Origin: Parvibaculum lavamentivorans DS-1
GTDB taxonomy: Bacteria > Pseudomonadota > Alphaproteobacteria > Parvibaculales > Parvibaculaceae
DNA length: 64,000 nt
Reading direction: 5' to 3'
NCBI RefSeq assembly: GCF_000017565.1
Contig: NC_009719.1
Coordinates: 62,001 to 126,000, forward strand
The position numbers and the translations under genes are program-made. The notes under the pieces were generated by a model that was not told the origin of the DNA, made no database searches, and saw only the letters and a list, made by a program, of their open reading frames with translations. Shown here in pieces: positions 16,675 through 25,349 of this stretch (positions are counted from its first letter, which is position 1; each line of letters begins with the position of its first letter).

Positions 16675-18807
16675 ATGGCTCTGCAGGATCGCCCGAACGA
16701 AAAACCCGAAGCATCGCCCGCCGATCTTGTCTCCTCGCTCGCGGAAGCGTCATTGGCCCTCGCGCGTGCAGCCTCCGAAGGCGAGGCTTATGCGGCGCTT
16801 GATATGGCCGCCCACCGCCTTGCCGCTCTTTCGTCCGGCCGCGTCTCCATCTGCGAGCTCGGCATGTCGCCCAACGGACGGGCGCTCATCCTCTGGCAAT
16901 CGTCCCGGGGCGGATTGTCGATCGGCGAAGACAGTCTCTTCGCTGAATGGTACACGCGCGCTTCCCGAATGGGCGGCGAGATGACCCCCGCACGCGGGCA
17001 TATCTGGTATGGACTTCTCTCCGCCGATACGCTCAATGATGAAACCGGCATCCGCGTGGCGATTTTCCTGAAATTCGACGAGATGAAGGAAGAGCTGGCG
17101 GCACATGCCTATGGCCTCGCGGATATCGCGGCCGCTGTCGCATTGCGCATCCGAAAGCAAAAGGCGGCCGCACTCGAGCGGCGCCGCTTCGATGGTATGT
17201 ATGAGACGACAAGGGCCTGGCTGGAGCTTGGTGCCGATATTGTTTGGGAAGCATCGCCGGAGGGCATCCTCCGTTGCCGCCGCATTCTCAATCGGCGTGG
17301 CGACATCAGCCGCCTGGTCGATGGCATGGATTTGCGATCGTTGCGCATCGGCGGCGGCGGCCAGAGCCTGCTGGACTTCCTCGAACAGCAAGGCAGCGTC
17401 CGTCACATGCGGGCCCACCTGCCGGAGGACGCGCAAGGCCGCATGTCGACCGGCGAAACGCTTTATGTCTCCGCAACGGCGCGCCGCTCGCCGGACGAGG
17501 ACGCTCCCTATATAGGCACCTTCACCGCCATCGGCCGCGATGCACCATCCGATGGAACGCGGGAAACCGCCACCATGCTTTTACAGATGCGGGGCGCCCG
17601 CATCCGCGAAGAACAGCATCGGCGCGAAGCCGAAGCCATGCTCCAGGGACTGCGCCTCCTGCTCAGTCAGGATTCCTCGCGCGAAAAGATGTCGCGCCTT
17701 GTCGGCCTTGTCGGCGAATGCATCGGCAGCAGCGATGCCTGCGTCGCTGAAAAAGGGCTCGATGGAAAAGTACGCATTCTGGTTCCGCAGCAAAAATCGC
17801 CGGGACCGGGAGCGGCCGCCGCCCTCGATTTCATCGCCGCCGGCGCGCCGCGAGGTGTCGTCGGCGTCTACGACATCGATGCGGCGGAGGGGCGCAATAT
17901 CGCCGATGCCTTCGGCCTTGAGGGCTGTCAGGTCGCGGCCCTCGCGCTGCCGCTGCGGGGCGATGCCGCGTTTCTTGTTTGCGTCACGCGCCGCGCGGAA
18001 GGGTTCGCTCCCGCCGATCTCGATTTTGCAGACAGGTTCGCCTTGCTCCTCCGCCAGGCCTTGCTTCTGCGCGAGGAGCAATCGCATTTGGCACAAACGG
18101 CCAAGATGGCGGCGCTCGGACAGATGTCCGCCAGCATCGCGCATGAGCTGCGCCAGCCGCTCAATACCATTTCGCTCGCCGTGCAGAACCTCGAATTCCT
18201 GCTGGAATCGCTGGATTTCGACAGGGAAGCGGCGGCAAAAAAGACAAAGCGCGTTCTCGCGCAGGTCGAGCGCGCAAGCGACGTCATCGACCGCATGCGC
18301 CGCTTCGGCCGCAAAAGCGTCGGCGAACATGCCTCGCTTGTGCTGCGCAATGTCATCGAGAATGTCGAGGCGATCATGCATCACGTTCTGCTGCGCGCCG
18401 GCGTTCGCCTCGAGGTGGAAATCTCGCCGGACGTCACAGCCTATGCGGATCAGCTTCAGCTGGAACAGGTGATCGGCAACCTGTTGCAGAATGCCGTCGA
18501 TGCCATTTCCGGCATCGGTGCGAAGCATGAGCGCGCCGAGGGGTTGATAAAAATCACAGCCTCTCCCTCGCCGGACGAAAAGGGCATGACGGTGCTGCGT
18601 GTCGAGGATAGCGGCCCCGGCTTCCGGCCCGAAATCGCGGAACGTGTGCTGGAGCCGTTCTTCACGACGAAATCGGCCGAGCACGGTACTGGCCTTGGGC
18701 TCGCCATCTGCGACGCCATCATCCGTGAAAGCGGTGGCCGCATCGAAATCGGCAATCACGCCGCAGGCGGCTTTGTCCAGATCGTCCTGCCGCGCCAGCC
18801 GGCGTGA
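16675..18807 (+). CDS. soluble PAS/GAF-type sensor histidine kinase
   Basis: 710 residues. The C-terminal kinase core has H-box MSASIAHELRQPLN (His490), N-box NLLQNAVDAI (about 602), DSGPGF and GTGLGLAI. HELRQPL resembles the DctB/NtrB-like group. The N-terminal 470 residues have no transmembrane helix. They look like sensory domains: an opening GAF-like region (about 15-160), a PAS-like region (about 175-290) and another GAF-like region (about 335-470, DSSREKMSRLVGLVGECI...). It should be cytoplasmic. It starts 9 bases after tadE and faces the OmpR-type regulator at 18820, with only 12 bases between the stops. It may couple pilus expression to an internal signal; this is inference from position. 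Confidence 0.88.
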   Translation: MALQDRPNEKPEASPADLVSSLAEASLALARAASEGEAYAALDMAAHRLAALSSGRVSICELGMSPNGRALILWQSSRGGLSIGEDSLFAEWYTRASRMGGEMTPARGHIWYGLLSADTLNDETGIRVAIFLKFDEMKEELAAHAYGLADIAAAVALRIRKQKAAALERRRFDGMYETTRAWLELGADIVWEASPEGILRCRRILNRRGDISRLVDGMDLRSLRIGGGGQSLLDFLEQQGSVRHMRAHLPEDAQGRMSTGETLYVSATARRSPDEDAPYIGTFTAIGRDAPSDGTRETATMLLQMRGARIREEQHRREAEAMLQGLRLLLSQDSSREKMSRLVGLVGECIGSSDACVAEKGLDGKVRILVPQQKSPGPGAAAALDFIAAGAPRGVVGVYDIDAAEGRNIADAFGLEGCQVAALALPLRGDAAFLVCVTRRAEGFAPADLDFADRFALLLRQALLLREEQSHLAQTAKMAALGQMSASIAHELRQPLNTISLAVQNLEFLLESLDFDREAAAKKTKRVLAQVERASDVIDRMRRFGRKSVGEHASLVLRNVIENVEAIMHHVLLRAGVRLEVEISPDVTAYADQLQLEQVIGNLLQNAVDAISGIGAKHERAEGLIKITASPSPDEKGMTVLRVEDSGPGFRPEIAERVLEPFFTTKSAEHGTGLGLAICDAIIRESGGRIEIGNHAAGGFVQIVLPRQPA

Positions 18808-18819
18808 TCTTGCCGGTCC

Positions 18820-19593
18820 TCAGTCGCCGCTCGGAAACCCCGTGAACAGATAGCCCTTGCCGCGAATGGTCTTGATGACCATCGGATGATCAGGATTGGG
18901 TTCGAGTTTCCGCCGCAGCTTCACCACGATGCTGTCCAGGCTGCGGTCGTAAGGCTGCCACTGCCGGTTGAAGACGCGGCGGCAGAGTTCTTCCCTTGTC
19001 TGCGGGTTTCCTTCATGCGCCACCAGTTCGATCAGCAGGTCGCATTCCGCCGTCGTCAGCGGCACCAGCGCGCCGTCCGGCGCGCAGAGGCGGCGGCGAT
19101 GCGGGTCGAACTTCCATTGCGCGGCGGCTTCGTCGCTATCCGCCGCACCGGCGTTTGTCCGCGCTCCCGAGCCGCCGGAATTTGCCGTCCTGCGCAACAG
19201 CGCCCGGATGCGCGCAAGCAGCTCCCGCAGGTTGACGGGCTTCACTACATAATCGTCGGCGCCGAGTTCGAGACCGACAACCTTGTCAGTTGCCTCGCTT
19301 TGTCCCGTCACCATGATGCAGGGGGTGGAATGTGTCTGCCGGATTTCGCGCAACACGTCGAAGCCGTTATCGGCGCCCAGCAGCAGGTCGAGAATGACGA
19401 GATCGAACTTGCCGCCTGAAAACATTTCGAGCGCGGAGGCAGCATCGGCGGCCTCCGTTATGATCATGCCGTTCGCGCTGAGATATGTCCTCATCTCTTC
19501 GCGAATATCCGGGTCGTCATCCACAAGCAGTAGCGAGGCCGCGTGTGTGCCGGATGTGTTTGCAGACCCGCTCTGCTCCACCGTCATTGCCAT
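18820..19593 (-). CDS. OmpR/PhoB-family response regulator
   Basis: 257 residues from ATG 19593, six bases after GGGAGGG. A longer frame to 19686 has no ribosome site. The receiver domain has LLVDDDPDIREEM, phospho-acceptor Asp in LVILDLLLGADNG, TGQ switch and KPVNLREL. A Gly/Ser/Ala-rich linker leads to a winged-helix DNA-binding domain (LTTAECDLLIELVAHEGN; RSLDSIVVKLRRKLE; IKTIRGKGYLF). Compared with OmpR the linker is unusually long. It converges on the histidine kinase gene, its likely partner. Confidence 0.9.
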   Translation of the reverse strand: MAMTVEQSGSANTSGTHAASLLLVDDDPDIREEMRTYLSANGMIITEAADAASALEMFSGGKFDLVILDLLLGADNGFDVLREIRQTHSTPCIMVTGQSEATDKVVGLELGADDYVVKPVNLRELLARIRALLRRTANSGGSGARTNAGAADSDEAAAQWKFDPHRRRLCAPDGALVPLTTAECDLLIELVAHEGNPQTREELCRRVFNRQWQPYDRSLDSIVVKLRRKLEPNPDHPMVIKTIRGKGYLFTGFPSGD

Positions 19594-19989
19594 GTCATTC
19601 CCTCCCGCAAAATCCCACGCGATTGATAGCCACTTGAATTCCAGCCAATTCGGCCTTGCGAATTCAAGACAAGAGCGCTCCCTCACTCAACCAATCGATC
19701 CTGCCAAGTCTAGACCTCTGGTCTTTCCGAATCCTATATAAAATCCACAATGGGAAGAGTATCTCCTGGCCTTCCCGAGAGTTCCATTCTTCGCAGTTTA
19801 CGCACACAAGGGCCGGACGATTTCTTGCAAGTGCGTCTGCGCACTGGGCTTTGTCTGGCGGCCCCCGGTCTCGCCCCGGTTTACCAATCCGTACAGTTTT
19901 CTACACCTTGCGGCCTGTTTTTCCCGGCAAGGTCGAACACATGTTAAGCGCCGGACGGCATGAGTAGAATCAGATCGAGGGTTACGCCC
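19594..19989. other. intergenic region upstream of regulator
   Basis: About 400 bases between divergent genes. No supported coding frame. It contains a TATATAAAAT run near 19735 that could serve as a promoter element for the response regulator. Nothing else stands out. Confidence 0.4.
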
Positions 19990-20163
19990 ATGAACTATGA
20001 ATGCGAAATCAAAGAAGGCGGCCAGAGCCCGATCGACGATCGGACGACGGATCTCGCGGGCGCTGTCGAAAGCCTGAGCGATCAGGAGCTCCGTGACCTT
20101 CTGGTCGCCCTCCTTTCGGAGTGGCGGAAGCGCTGCGACGTAAATGAGGCCTTCCCCAATTGA
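19990..20163 (+). CDS. small acidic hypothetical protein
   Basis: 57 residues from ATG 19990 (GAGGG ten bases upstream); an in-frame ATG at 19960 lacks a ribosome site. The sequence MNYECEIKEGGQSPIDDR leads to an amphipathic helix, LSDQELRDLLVALLSEWRKR. It is acidic with no membrane segment. I do not recognise a family. Its helix could mediate a protein contact. It converges on the Rap1a-like gene. Confidence 0.55.
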   Translation: MNYECEIKEGGQSPIDDRTTDLAGAVESLSDQELRDLLVALLSEWRKRCDVNEAFPN

Positions 20164-20193
20164 TCGTCGCGCTTCAGCCCGCTGCTTCATTTT

Positions 20194-20613
20194 CTACTCC
20201 GCGGCTTTCTTGTCGCACGAATAGCCCCATGCAAGGCTCGTCGCGAGATCGAGATTGGCCGGCAGGTCTCTGATCTGCGGCCGCTGCTCCAGAAGTGCCA
20301 GAAAAAGCTGACGTACATTCTCGGCGCTCACGCCCCCTGCCGGAAGACAGAAGACAGGCTTGCCGATCTCGCGCCGCGCGACGGCGTAATGGCCGAGAAA
20401 GCCCTGAATATACGCCCCGCACACATTGAGCCGTTGCCGCTCCGCCTCGGTAACGCTCTCCGCATTCGCGGGATTGGCGCACACCGCCGCAAGATCGGCG
20501 CCTGTCTGCAGCGCATAGCGTTCCGCCGCCGCGGCGGGTCCGCTGCCCCCGGCCATTATCAGGCCTGCAATCGCCAACCCGGCCGCTACCGAGTACTTCC
20601 CGCTTCCGTTCAT
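20194..20613 (-). CDS. exported Rap1a/Tai-like protein
   Basis: 139 residues. Signal peptide (AAGLAIAGLIMAGGSGPAAAAE). The mature protein has four cysteines in the pattern VCAN, NVCGAYIQGFLGHY, VFCLPAGGVSAENVRQLF and WGYSC. This fits the Rap1a/Tai fold (PF18602-like), two disulfides on a small helical protein. The founding members are periplasmic immunity proteins against type VI amidase effectors. Many family members, probably including this one, lie away from any effector gene. No effector is visible nearby, so an immunity role is not supported here. Confidence 0.7.
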   Translation of the reverse strand: MNGSGKYSVAAGLAIAGLIMAGGSGPAAAAERYALQTGADLAAVCANPANAESVTEAERQRLNVCGAYIQGFLGHYAVARREIGKPVFCLPAGGVSAENVRQLFLALLEQRPQIRDLPANLDLATSLAWGYSCDKKAAE

Positions 20614-20740
20614 GCTGTTCCTCCGGTCATTTCGCCGGCATATTCCGGCATCGTCATTCCGGAAGAAAATCTAGCAAGCTGACTCAAACAACGTGTTCTA
20701 ATGTTGTGGGGTTTTGTCGACGTCTGTGTGGGGCGAGGCC

Positions 20741-22153
20741 TCATCCGCCGGGGCGGCGCGGCGTGACGACGGCCTGAAGAGCCACGTTCGGCCGCAAGAC
20801 GATGCGCGCCTGCGGCATCACCTGATCGGCATTGATCACCTTGACGCGCGCCCGCTGCATGAAAGTGGCGAGGATGAGAACGGCTTCGAGCAGCGCAAAG
20901 CTCGCCCCGATGCAGATGCGCGGGCCGCCGCCGAAGGGAATATAGAGGTGGCGTGGCCGCGTCGCGGCTTCCTCGCCGAGAAAGCGCGTGGGATCGAAGC
21001 GGTCGGGCTCGCGCCAGAAAAACCGATGGCGATGCAGCAGCCAGGGCGAGATCAGAACCGTCTGCCCGCGCTCTATGGTGATGTCGGGCGTCAGCTCCGT
21101 GGTCTTTATCGCCCTGCGCATGAGGTTTGCAACCGGCGGATAAAGCCGCAGCGCCTCCTCGATCACGGCGCGCGTCTCGACCAGTGCCGGCACGTCGTCG
21201 ATGGTCAGCCGCCGCCCTTCGGTCACGGCCCATACTTCTTCGTAAAGACGCTCCTGCCATTCGGGATGAACCGTCAGCAGATACCAGACCCAGCTCATCG
21301 TCGTCGCCGTCGTCTCGTGGCCGGCAAGCAGGAAGGTTGCCACCTCGTCGCGCACCTGGTCGAGCGTCATCTCGTGACCGGCCTTGCTTTGTGACACCAT
21401 CAGCCGTTGCAGCAGCGTCGTTTCCTCGCCGCTCTTCCGCGCCTCGTCGATGATCCGGCGCGCGAAAACGTCGAGCGCCCGCCGCCCCGGCCGCACCACC
21501 GTGTCGATCACCCGGTTTCGCAACTGCCCGGGCAGAAAGGCGGAGGCGAGAAACATCGCCGGGAATTTGTCGAGCACGGATGTGACGGTGTGCGATATGC
21601 CGTCTATGTCGTCCTCGAGATTGGCGCTCAGCACCGTCTCGCCGATGATTTCGAGTGTGAGCTTGGTCATTTCCCGGTCGAGCGGGAAAAATCCCTGCTG
21701 CTCAAGCGCGCGCCGCGCGGAGCGTTCCGCCGCGCGTACGAAGAGAGGTGCGAAATCGCGCACGCTCGAATGCTGGAAAATAGGCGCCGCAAGCTTCCTG
21801 TTCCGGCGCCACGTCGCGCCCTCGGCGGTCAAAAGGCCGTTGCCCAGCAAGGGCTTCAGGATCGCTAGCTGATTGTCGTCCTTGGGAAAATGTTCCGCAT
21901 CGCTGACAAGGATGCGGCGGATGGCGTCCGGGTCGTTCACCAGCATGCCGCGCCCGCCGCGCGCAATGCCGACGCGAAAGGGACAGCTTCTCGCGCTGTA
22001 CCAGAACTCCGGGTAGGACGCGATCAGGTTGGCAAGAAGCTGCGGTCTGAAAACCGCCGCGCCTATGCCGGGCGCTTCCTTCGGCGGCACGGGCCGGGCG
22101 GGAATGAAAATCTCCGGCGCTTCCTCGTCAAATCTCTCGGCCCGCATCGCCAT
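20741..22153 (-). CDS. cytochrome P450
   Basis: 470 residues. Heme loop PFGGGPRICIG with the thiolate Cys414, I-helix oxygen-activation motif LLAGHETTATTM, K-helix EEALRLYPP (ExxR) and the meander RPRHLYIPF. All catalytic features are intact. The length and I-helix resemble soluble class I P450s of the CYP4/CYP102-like or CYP1xx oxidising groups. No ferredoxin or reductase is fused or adjacent, so electrons must come in trans. There is no signal peptide. The downstream-facing neighbour is a ferritin-like hydrolase on the same strand, likely in one operon, and an AraC regulator is divergent. The substrate is probably lipid or hydrocarbon, which is inference from context. Confidence 0.93.
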   Translation of the reverse strand: MAMRAERFDEEAPEIFIPARPVPPKEAPGIGAAVFRPQLLANLIASYPEFWYSARSCPFRVGIARGGRGMLVNDPDAIRRILVSDAEHFPKDDNQLAILKPLLGNGLLTAEGATWRRNRKLAAPIFQHSSVRDFAPLFVRAAERSARRALEQQGFFPLDREMTKLTLEIIGETVLSANLEDDIDGISHTVTSVLDKFPAMFLASAFLPGQLRNRVIDTVVRPGRRALDVFARRIIDEARKSGEETTLLQRLMVSQSKAGHEMTLDQVRDEVATFLLAGHETTATTMSWVWYLLTVHPEWQERLYEEVWAVTEGRRLTIDDVPALVETRAVIEEALRLYPPVANLMRRAIKTTELTPDITIERGQTVLISPWLLHRHRFFWREPDRFDPTRFLGEEAATRPRHLYIPFGGGPRICIGASFALLEAVLILATFMQRARVKVINADQVMPQARIVLRPNVALQAVVTPRRPGG

Positions 22154-22176
22154 TTCGTTTCCTCCCTCTACGCGGC

Positions 22177-23025
22177 TCAGACCGGGTTCACCGCCGCTCC
22201 GCCGAATTCATCCATGACCGAGGAGACAAGTTCCCGGTTGTCATGGTCCCAGGGGTGGAAATCCTTCTTGTAGAAGTCGAGATAGGGCCGCATCAGGCCG
22301 CGCAAGGCGCCGCGCTCGCCGAAGAGGAATTTCATTCCACCGCTCCACAGTGCAAGGCGCGAGCCTTCGTAGTCGCGCAGCAGCAGCCGCATGTTCCGGA
22401 TGACATGTGTGGTGAATTCGACCGTGACAAGCGCCATAGAAACGCGCCGCCGCCAGGTCTTGCCGCCCACCGCCACAAAGACGTCGAAGGCGACCGACTT
22501 GTGTTCCGTCTCCTCCAGCGCGTGCCAGTGCCAGAGCGCCTTCATTTCGGGATGCGCGCCTTCAAGTCCTTCCGGGTTGCGGAAGGTCGCATCGGCAAGG
22601 ATCGCCGTCAGATGTTCGAAGGCAACGGTACCGCTCAATTGCTGCATGGGAGAAAGCGCGCGCCGCGCAAAGGCCTGGCGGCGGCTTACCGCGCGTTCCA
22701 TCAGCTCCAGCGATACGCCGCGCGCCCGGCACAGGGCTTCGTTGTAGTGCTGGTGTTCGCGGCGGTGAACGGCTTCCTGGGCGGTAAAGCCGCGCACGCG
22801 CCGTTGAAGTTCCGGATCGTCGATCTGGCCGCGGAAGGCTTTCACGCTGTCGATGAAGAATTGTTCGCCAAGCGGAAAGAGGATCGACATCGCATCGAAA
22901 AAGGCGGTGCGGAAAGGATCGTCGCTGTGCCAGTTCGTCGCCAGCGTCTCGTCGATATTGAAGTGGCGGTTGCGCGGTACAATTTCGACATTTTCCGGCG
23001 TGCGGGAGAGGGTTGAGTTGTGCAT
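22177..23025 (-). CDS. PF10118-family metal-dependent hydrolase (ferritin-like)
   Basis: 282 residues. Helical, with putative diiron ligands in order: FPLGEQFF (Glu about 53), QEAVHRREH (Glu about 83, His 86), FEHLTA (Glu about 138), and HALEETEHKSVAFDV (Glu about 170, His 173). This is the pattern of the PF10118 predicted metal-dependent hydrolases, a ferritin-like group common in hydrocarbon-, steroid- and lipid-degrading proteobacteria and mycobacteria. It lies 23 bases upstream of the P450 gene on the same strand, so the two are probably co-transcribed. The reaction is unknown. Confidence 0.82.
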   Translation of the reverse strand: MHNSTLSRTPENVEIVPRNRHFNIDETLATNWHSDDPFRTAFFDAMSILFPLGEQFFIDSVKAFRGQIDDPELQRRVRGFTAQEAVHRREHQHYNEALCRARGVSLELMERAVSRRQAFARRALSPMQQLSGTVAFEHLTAILADATFRNPEGLEGAHPEMKALWHWHALEETEHKSVAFDVFVAVGGKTWRRRVSMALVTVEFTTHVIRNMRLLLRDYEGSRLALWSGGMKFLFGERGALRGLMRPYLDFYKKDFHPWDHDNRELVSSVMDEFGGAAVNPV

Positions 23026-23147
23026 CTTGGACCTGCTTCGCTGGGGGGCGCGCCGTCGGGACGCGTGTTGAAGTTCTAGATAGAGATTTCCAGCGGCGGT
23101 GGGAGGTCATTTCCGGCCAAGCGGGGGGTCACGAGCGGACAAGTCGA
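23026..23147. promoter_or_regulatory. divergent promoter region of hydrolase/P450 and AraC regulator
   Basis: 122 bases between divergent starts, the expected place for the AraC-type regulator to act on both units. I see no obvious long palindrome; AraC half-sites are direct repeats and cannot be assigned safely. Confidence 0.4.
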
Positions 23148-24212
23148 ATGCGAATTGAACCTGGCTATGTCGAGATCGTCGCTTCGGTCCTGAAGGAAGT
23201 GGGAAAGGATCCCGCCGCCTTCCCCCTGCCTCCCACCGGCGCCGTCTCGGAAGACGAGTTCCGCATCATGTCGGAAAACCTGGTCGCCCTTGCCGACGAC
23301 AGGTCGATCGCGCTTCGCCTCGGCGCCAGCATGCATCTTGGCACACACGGCCTCCTCGGCCATGCGATCCTCAGCAGCAGAAGCCTCCGGCAGGCGGCGG
23401 GGTTGCTGATCCAGTACAGCCCCCTCCAGGGCACCAAGGGCCGCATCCACCTCGCATTCACGCCGGATCACGCAGTTCTCACCTTCGAGCCGCCCTTCGC
23501 CGTGCGCGGTGCACCGCATTTTCTGGTCGAGCTTTTCTTCGCGGGCGTCCTCGCCGCCCTGCGCCAGTTGATCGGTCCGTTGCCGGATGAATGCCGCCTG
23601 GAACTCGCCTATGCGCCGGAAATGCCGGAAGAAGTGTATCGCCGCTTCCTCGGTGTCGAGGTTTCCTTCGGCCATTCGGTAAATCGCTTCATCGGTCCGA
23701 ACAGCCGCATCGACCAGCCGCTCTCGGCCGCCGCCATTCCCGTTGCGGAAATGTACCGTCTGCAATGCGAGCGCCTCCTGCGGGAGATGAACGCGGCGGG
23801 CGGAATGAGCGGCAATGTCCGCCGCATGATCCTCGGCGCGCGCGGCCATTTACCTGCTCTGGGAGAGGCATCCCGCCACCTGAACATGAGTGAGCGCACG
23901 TTAAGGCGCCGTCTTGCCGCCGAGGGAACGTCCTATCGCGGGATTGTCGACGATGTGCGCAACCATCTGGCGCGCGGCTATCTCGGCGAAACGCCGCTCT
24001 GCGTCGCCGACGTCGCCTCGCTTCTCGGCTTCGACGATGTCGCAAACTTCAGGCGCGCCTTCAAAAAATGGAATGGCTGCACCCCGCAGGAATTCCGTCT
24101 GCGGAGCGGTGCCCATATTGGCACACGCCAGGCGCCGGAGAGGGAACCTCGCCGCGGTGAACAATCGCGCACGCAATTGCACATGCCTCCACACCATAAA
24201 ACGTTCGTGTGA
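23148..24212 (+). CDS. AraC-family regulator with N-terminal ligand domain (OruR-like)
   Basis: 354 residues from ATG 23148 (MRIEPGYVEIVASVL). Longer in-frame starts reach back into the divergent gene and are unlikely. The N-terminal domain (about 10-200) matches the PF12625 arabinose-binding-like domain: LGTHGLLGHAILSSRSLRQA, PHFLVELFFAGVLAALRQL. The C-terminal domain has two helix-turn-helix units (LGEASRHLNMSERTLRRRLAAEG; VADVASLLGFDDVANFRRAFKKWNGCTP). A polar tail of about 35 residues follows. It is divergent from the hydrolase and P450 genes and is their probable activator. Confidence 0.9.
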   Translation: MRIEPGYVEIVASVLKEVGKDPAAFPLPPTGAVSEDEFRIMSENLVALADDRSIALRLGASMHLGTHGLLGHAILSSRSLRQAAGLLIQYSPLQGTKGRIHLAFTPDHAVLTFEPPFAVRGAPHFLVELFFAGVLAALRQLIGPLPDECRLELAYAPEMPEEVYRRFLGVEVSFGHSVNRFIGPNSRIDQPLSAAAIPVAEMYRLQCERLLREMNAAGGMSGNVRRMILGARGHLPALGEASRHLNMSERTLRRRLAAEGTSYRGIVDDVRNHLARGYLGETPLCVADVASLLGFDDVANFRRAFKKWNGCTPQEFRLRSGAHIGTRQAPEREPRRGEQSRTQLHMPPHHKTFV

Positions 24213-24256
24213 TCTAGGCTGACCGCAGTTCAACGTTTGCGAGGAGGATTGGGCTG

Positions 24257-25141
24257 ATGGCCAGAAATTCAGCAAAGATAGCCTTGGCGGCAAGCGCGAT
24301 GTTTCTCGTCGCTGCATGCAATTCGGATGGTTCGTCGTTCGGCGGCGGCGGTGGCGGGGGCGGCGGCACGCCGAGCTCCATCACGTCGCTCGGCGTAACG
24401 GGCGAAGGCGGCGTGACGGAGACGCTCGGTATTGCGGCCCTCACCGATCCCCTGCTCGGCACGGAAGGCGTGCTCGGCGGCGGCGGCGAAGGCGCGATCG
24501 GCGGTCAATTGCCGGCAGAGCTGACCGATGCTATCGCGCCGCTCCGCGACGGGCTCGCTCCCGTTGTGGATACGGTCGGCGGAAGCGTGCCCGTCGGCAC
24601 GGTCACGGACCAGATTCCCTCCCTCGGCATCGGAGGTGAAGGCGGCCTCGTTTATGACCTCGCCGGCCAGGACCCCGTCGGCATGCTGCTTGGCGGCAAT
24701 GGGACGGTTCCGATGCTTCTGGGCGGCGGCAATGACGGCGCGCTAGGAGATGTGGTCCCCGCGGGCGCGGTCCCCGGTCTTCCCGGCGGCGGCGATGGCG
24801 GCGATCCGCTTGCCCCGATCACGGATCTCCTTGGCGGCGGCCTGCCCGGTCTTCCTGGCGGCGGCGACGATCCTCTCGCCCCCGTCACCGATCTTCTCGG
24901 TGGTGCGGGTGGCCTCGGCGTAACGGGCGATGGCGGCGTCCTCTCCAGCCTCCTGGGTGACGATCCTGTCGGCCCGGCGATCACACCGCTCGGCCCCGTT
25001 GCCGATCTGCTCGGCGGCGGCAGCGATGGATTGCTGGGAAGCATCGTCCCGGCCGATGCCCTTCCGGGCGGTGGCGGCGACGATCCGCTAGCACCCGTCA
25101 CCGATCTGCTCGGCGGCCTCCCGGCCTTGCCCGGCAGCTGA
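24257..25141 (+). CDS. glycine-rich lipoprotein, paralogue B
   Basis: 294 residues. The lipoprotein signal ends LVAAC, and the mature chain begins with a polyglycine run of nine. It carries three copies of the module seen in paralogue A: LGVTGEGGVTETL, LGIGGEGGLVYDLAGQDPVG, LGVTGDGGVLSSLLGDDPVG. Each is followed by a LLGGG-(N/S)-DG-x-LG-x-(I/V)VP segment. Between modules come near-identical DPLAPVTDLLGG linkers, four times. Codon use is normal for the genome. It is probably an exposed or periplasmic lipid-anchored repeat protein. It is followed by a perfect terminator and then paralogue C. Function unknown. Confidence 0.75.
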   Translation: MARNSAKIALAASAMFLVAACNSDGSSFGGGGGGGGGTPSSITSLGVTGEGGVTETLGIAALTDPLLGTEGVLGGGGEGAIGGQLPAELTDAIAPLRDGLAPVVDTVGGSVPVGTVTDQIPSLGIGGEGGLVYDLAGQDPVGMLLGGNGTVPMLLGGGNDGALGDVVPAGAVPGLPGGGDGGDPLAPITDLLGGGLPGLPGGGDDPLAPVTDLLGGAGGLGVTGDGGVLSSLLGDDPVGPAITPLGPVADLLGGGSDGLLGSIVPADALPGGGGDDPLAPVTDLLGGLPALPGS

Positions 25142-25189
25142 TCGGAAAGGGATCGCGCTCCTCTAGCGGCGACAGTCGCTCCACGGATA

Positions 25190-25222
25190 AAGAGGCGGGA
25201 CCCCGGGTCCCGCCTCTTCCCG
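25190..25222 (+). terminator. stem-loop terminator after paralogue B
   Basis: Perfect 13-bp stem AAGAGGCGGGACC (25190-25202) / GGTCCCGCCTCTT (25206-25218) with a CCG loop. The T run is short, so it may be only partly effective. Confidence 0.75.
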
Positions 25223-25349
25223 TTTACGCCCGGGAACTTCGTATGCGGACAAATGACGCCGCTTCCCGATACCAAACATATCGCCACATTTCTCTACACC
25301 GTCGCTTCCGGCGAATTTGCTACGCAGGTTCACACGGGAGGACGACACC

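Noticed and set aside
20194-20613. Type VI secretion immunity gene
   Set aside because: The fold resembles Rap1a/Tai, but no amidase effector or type VI gene is near, so the immunity role is not supported.
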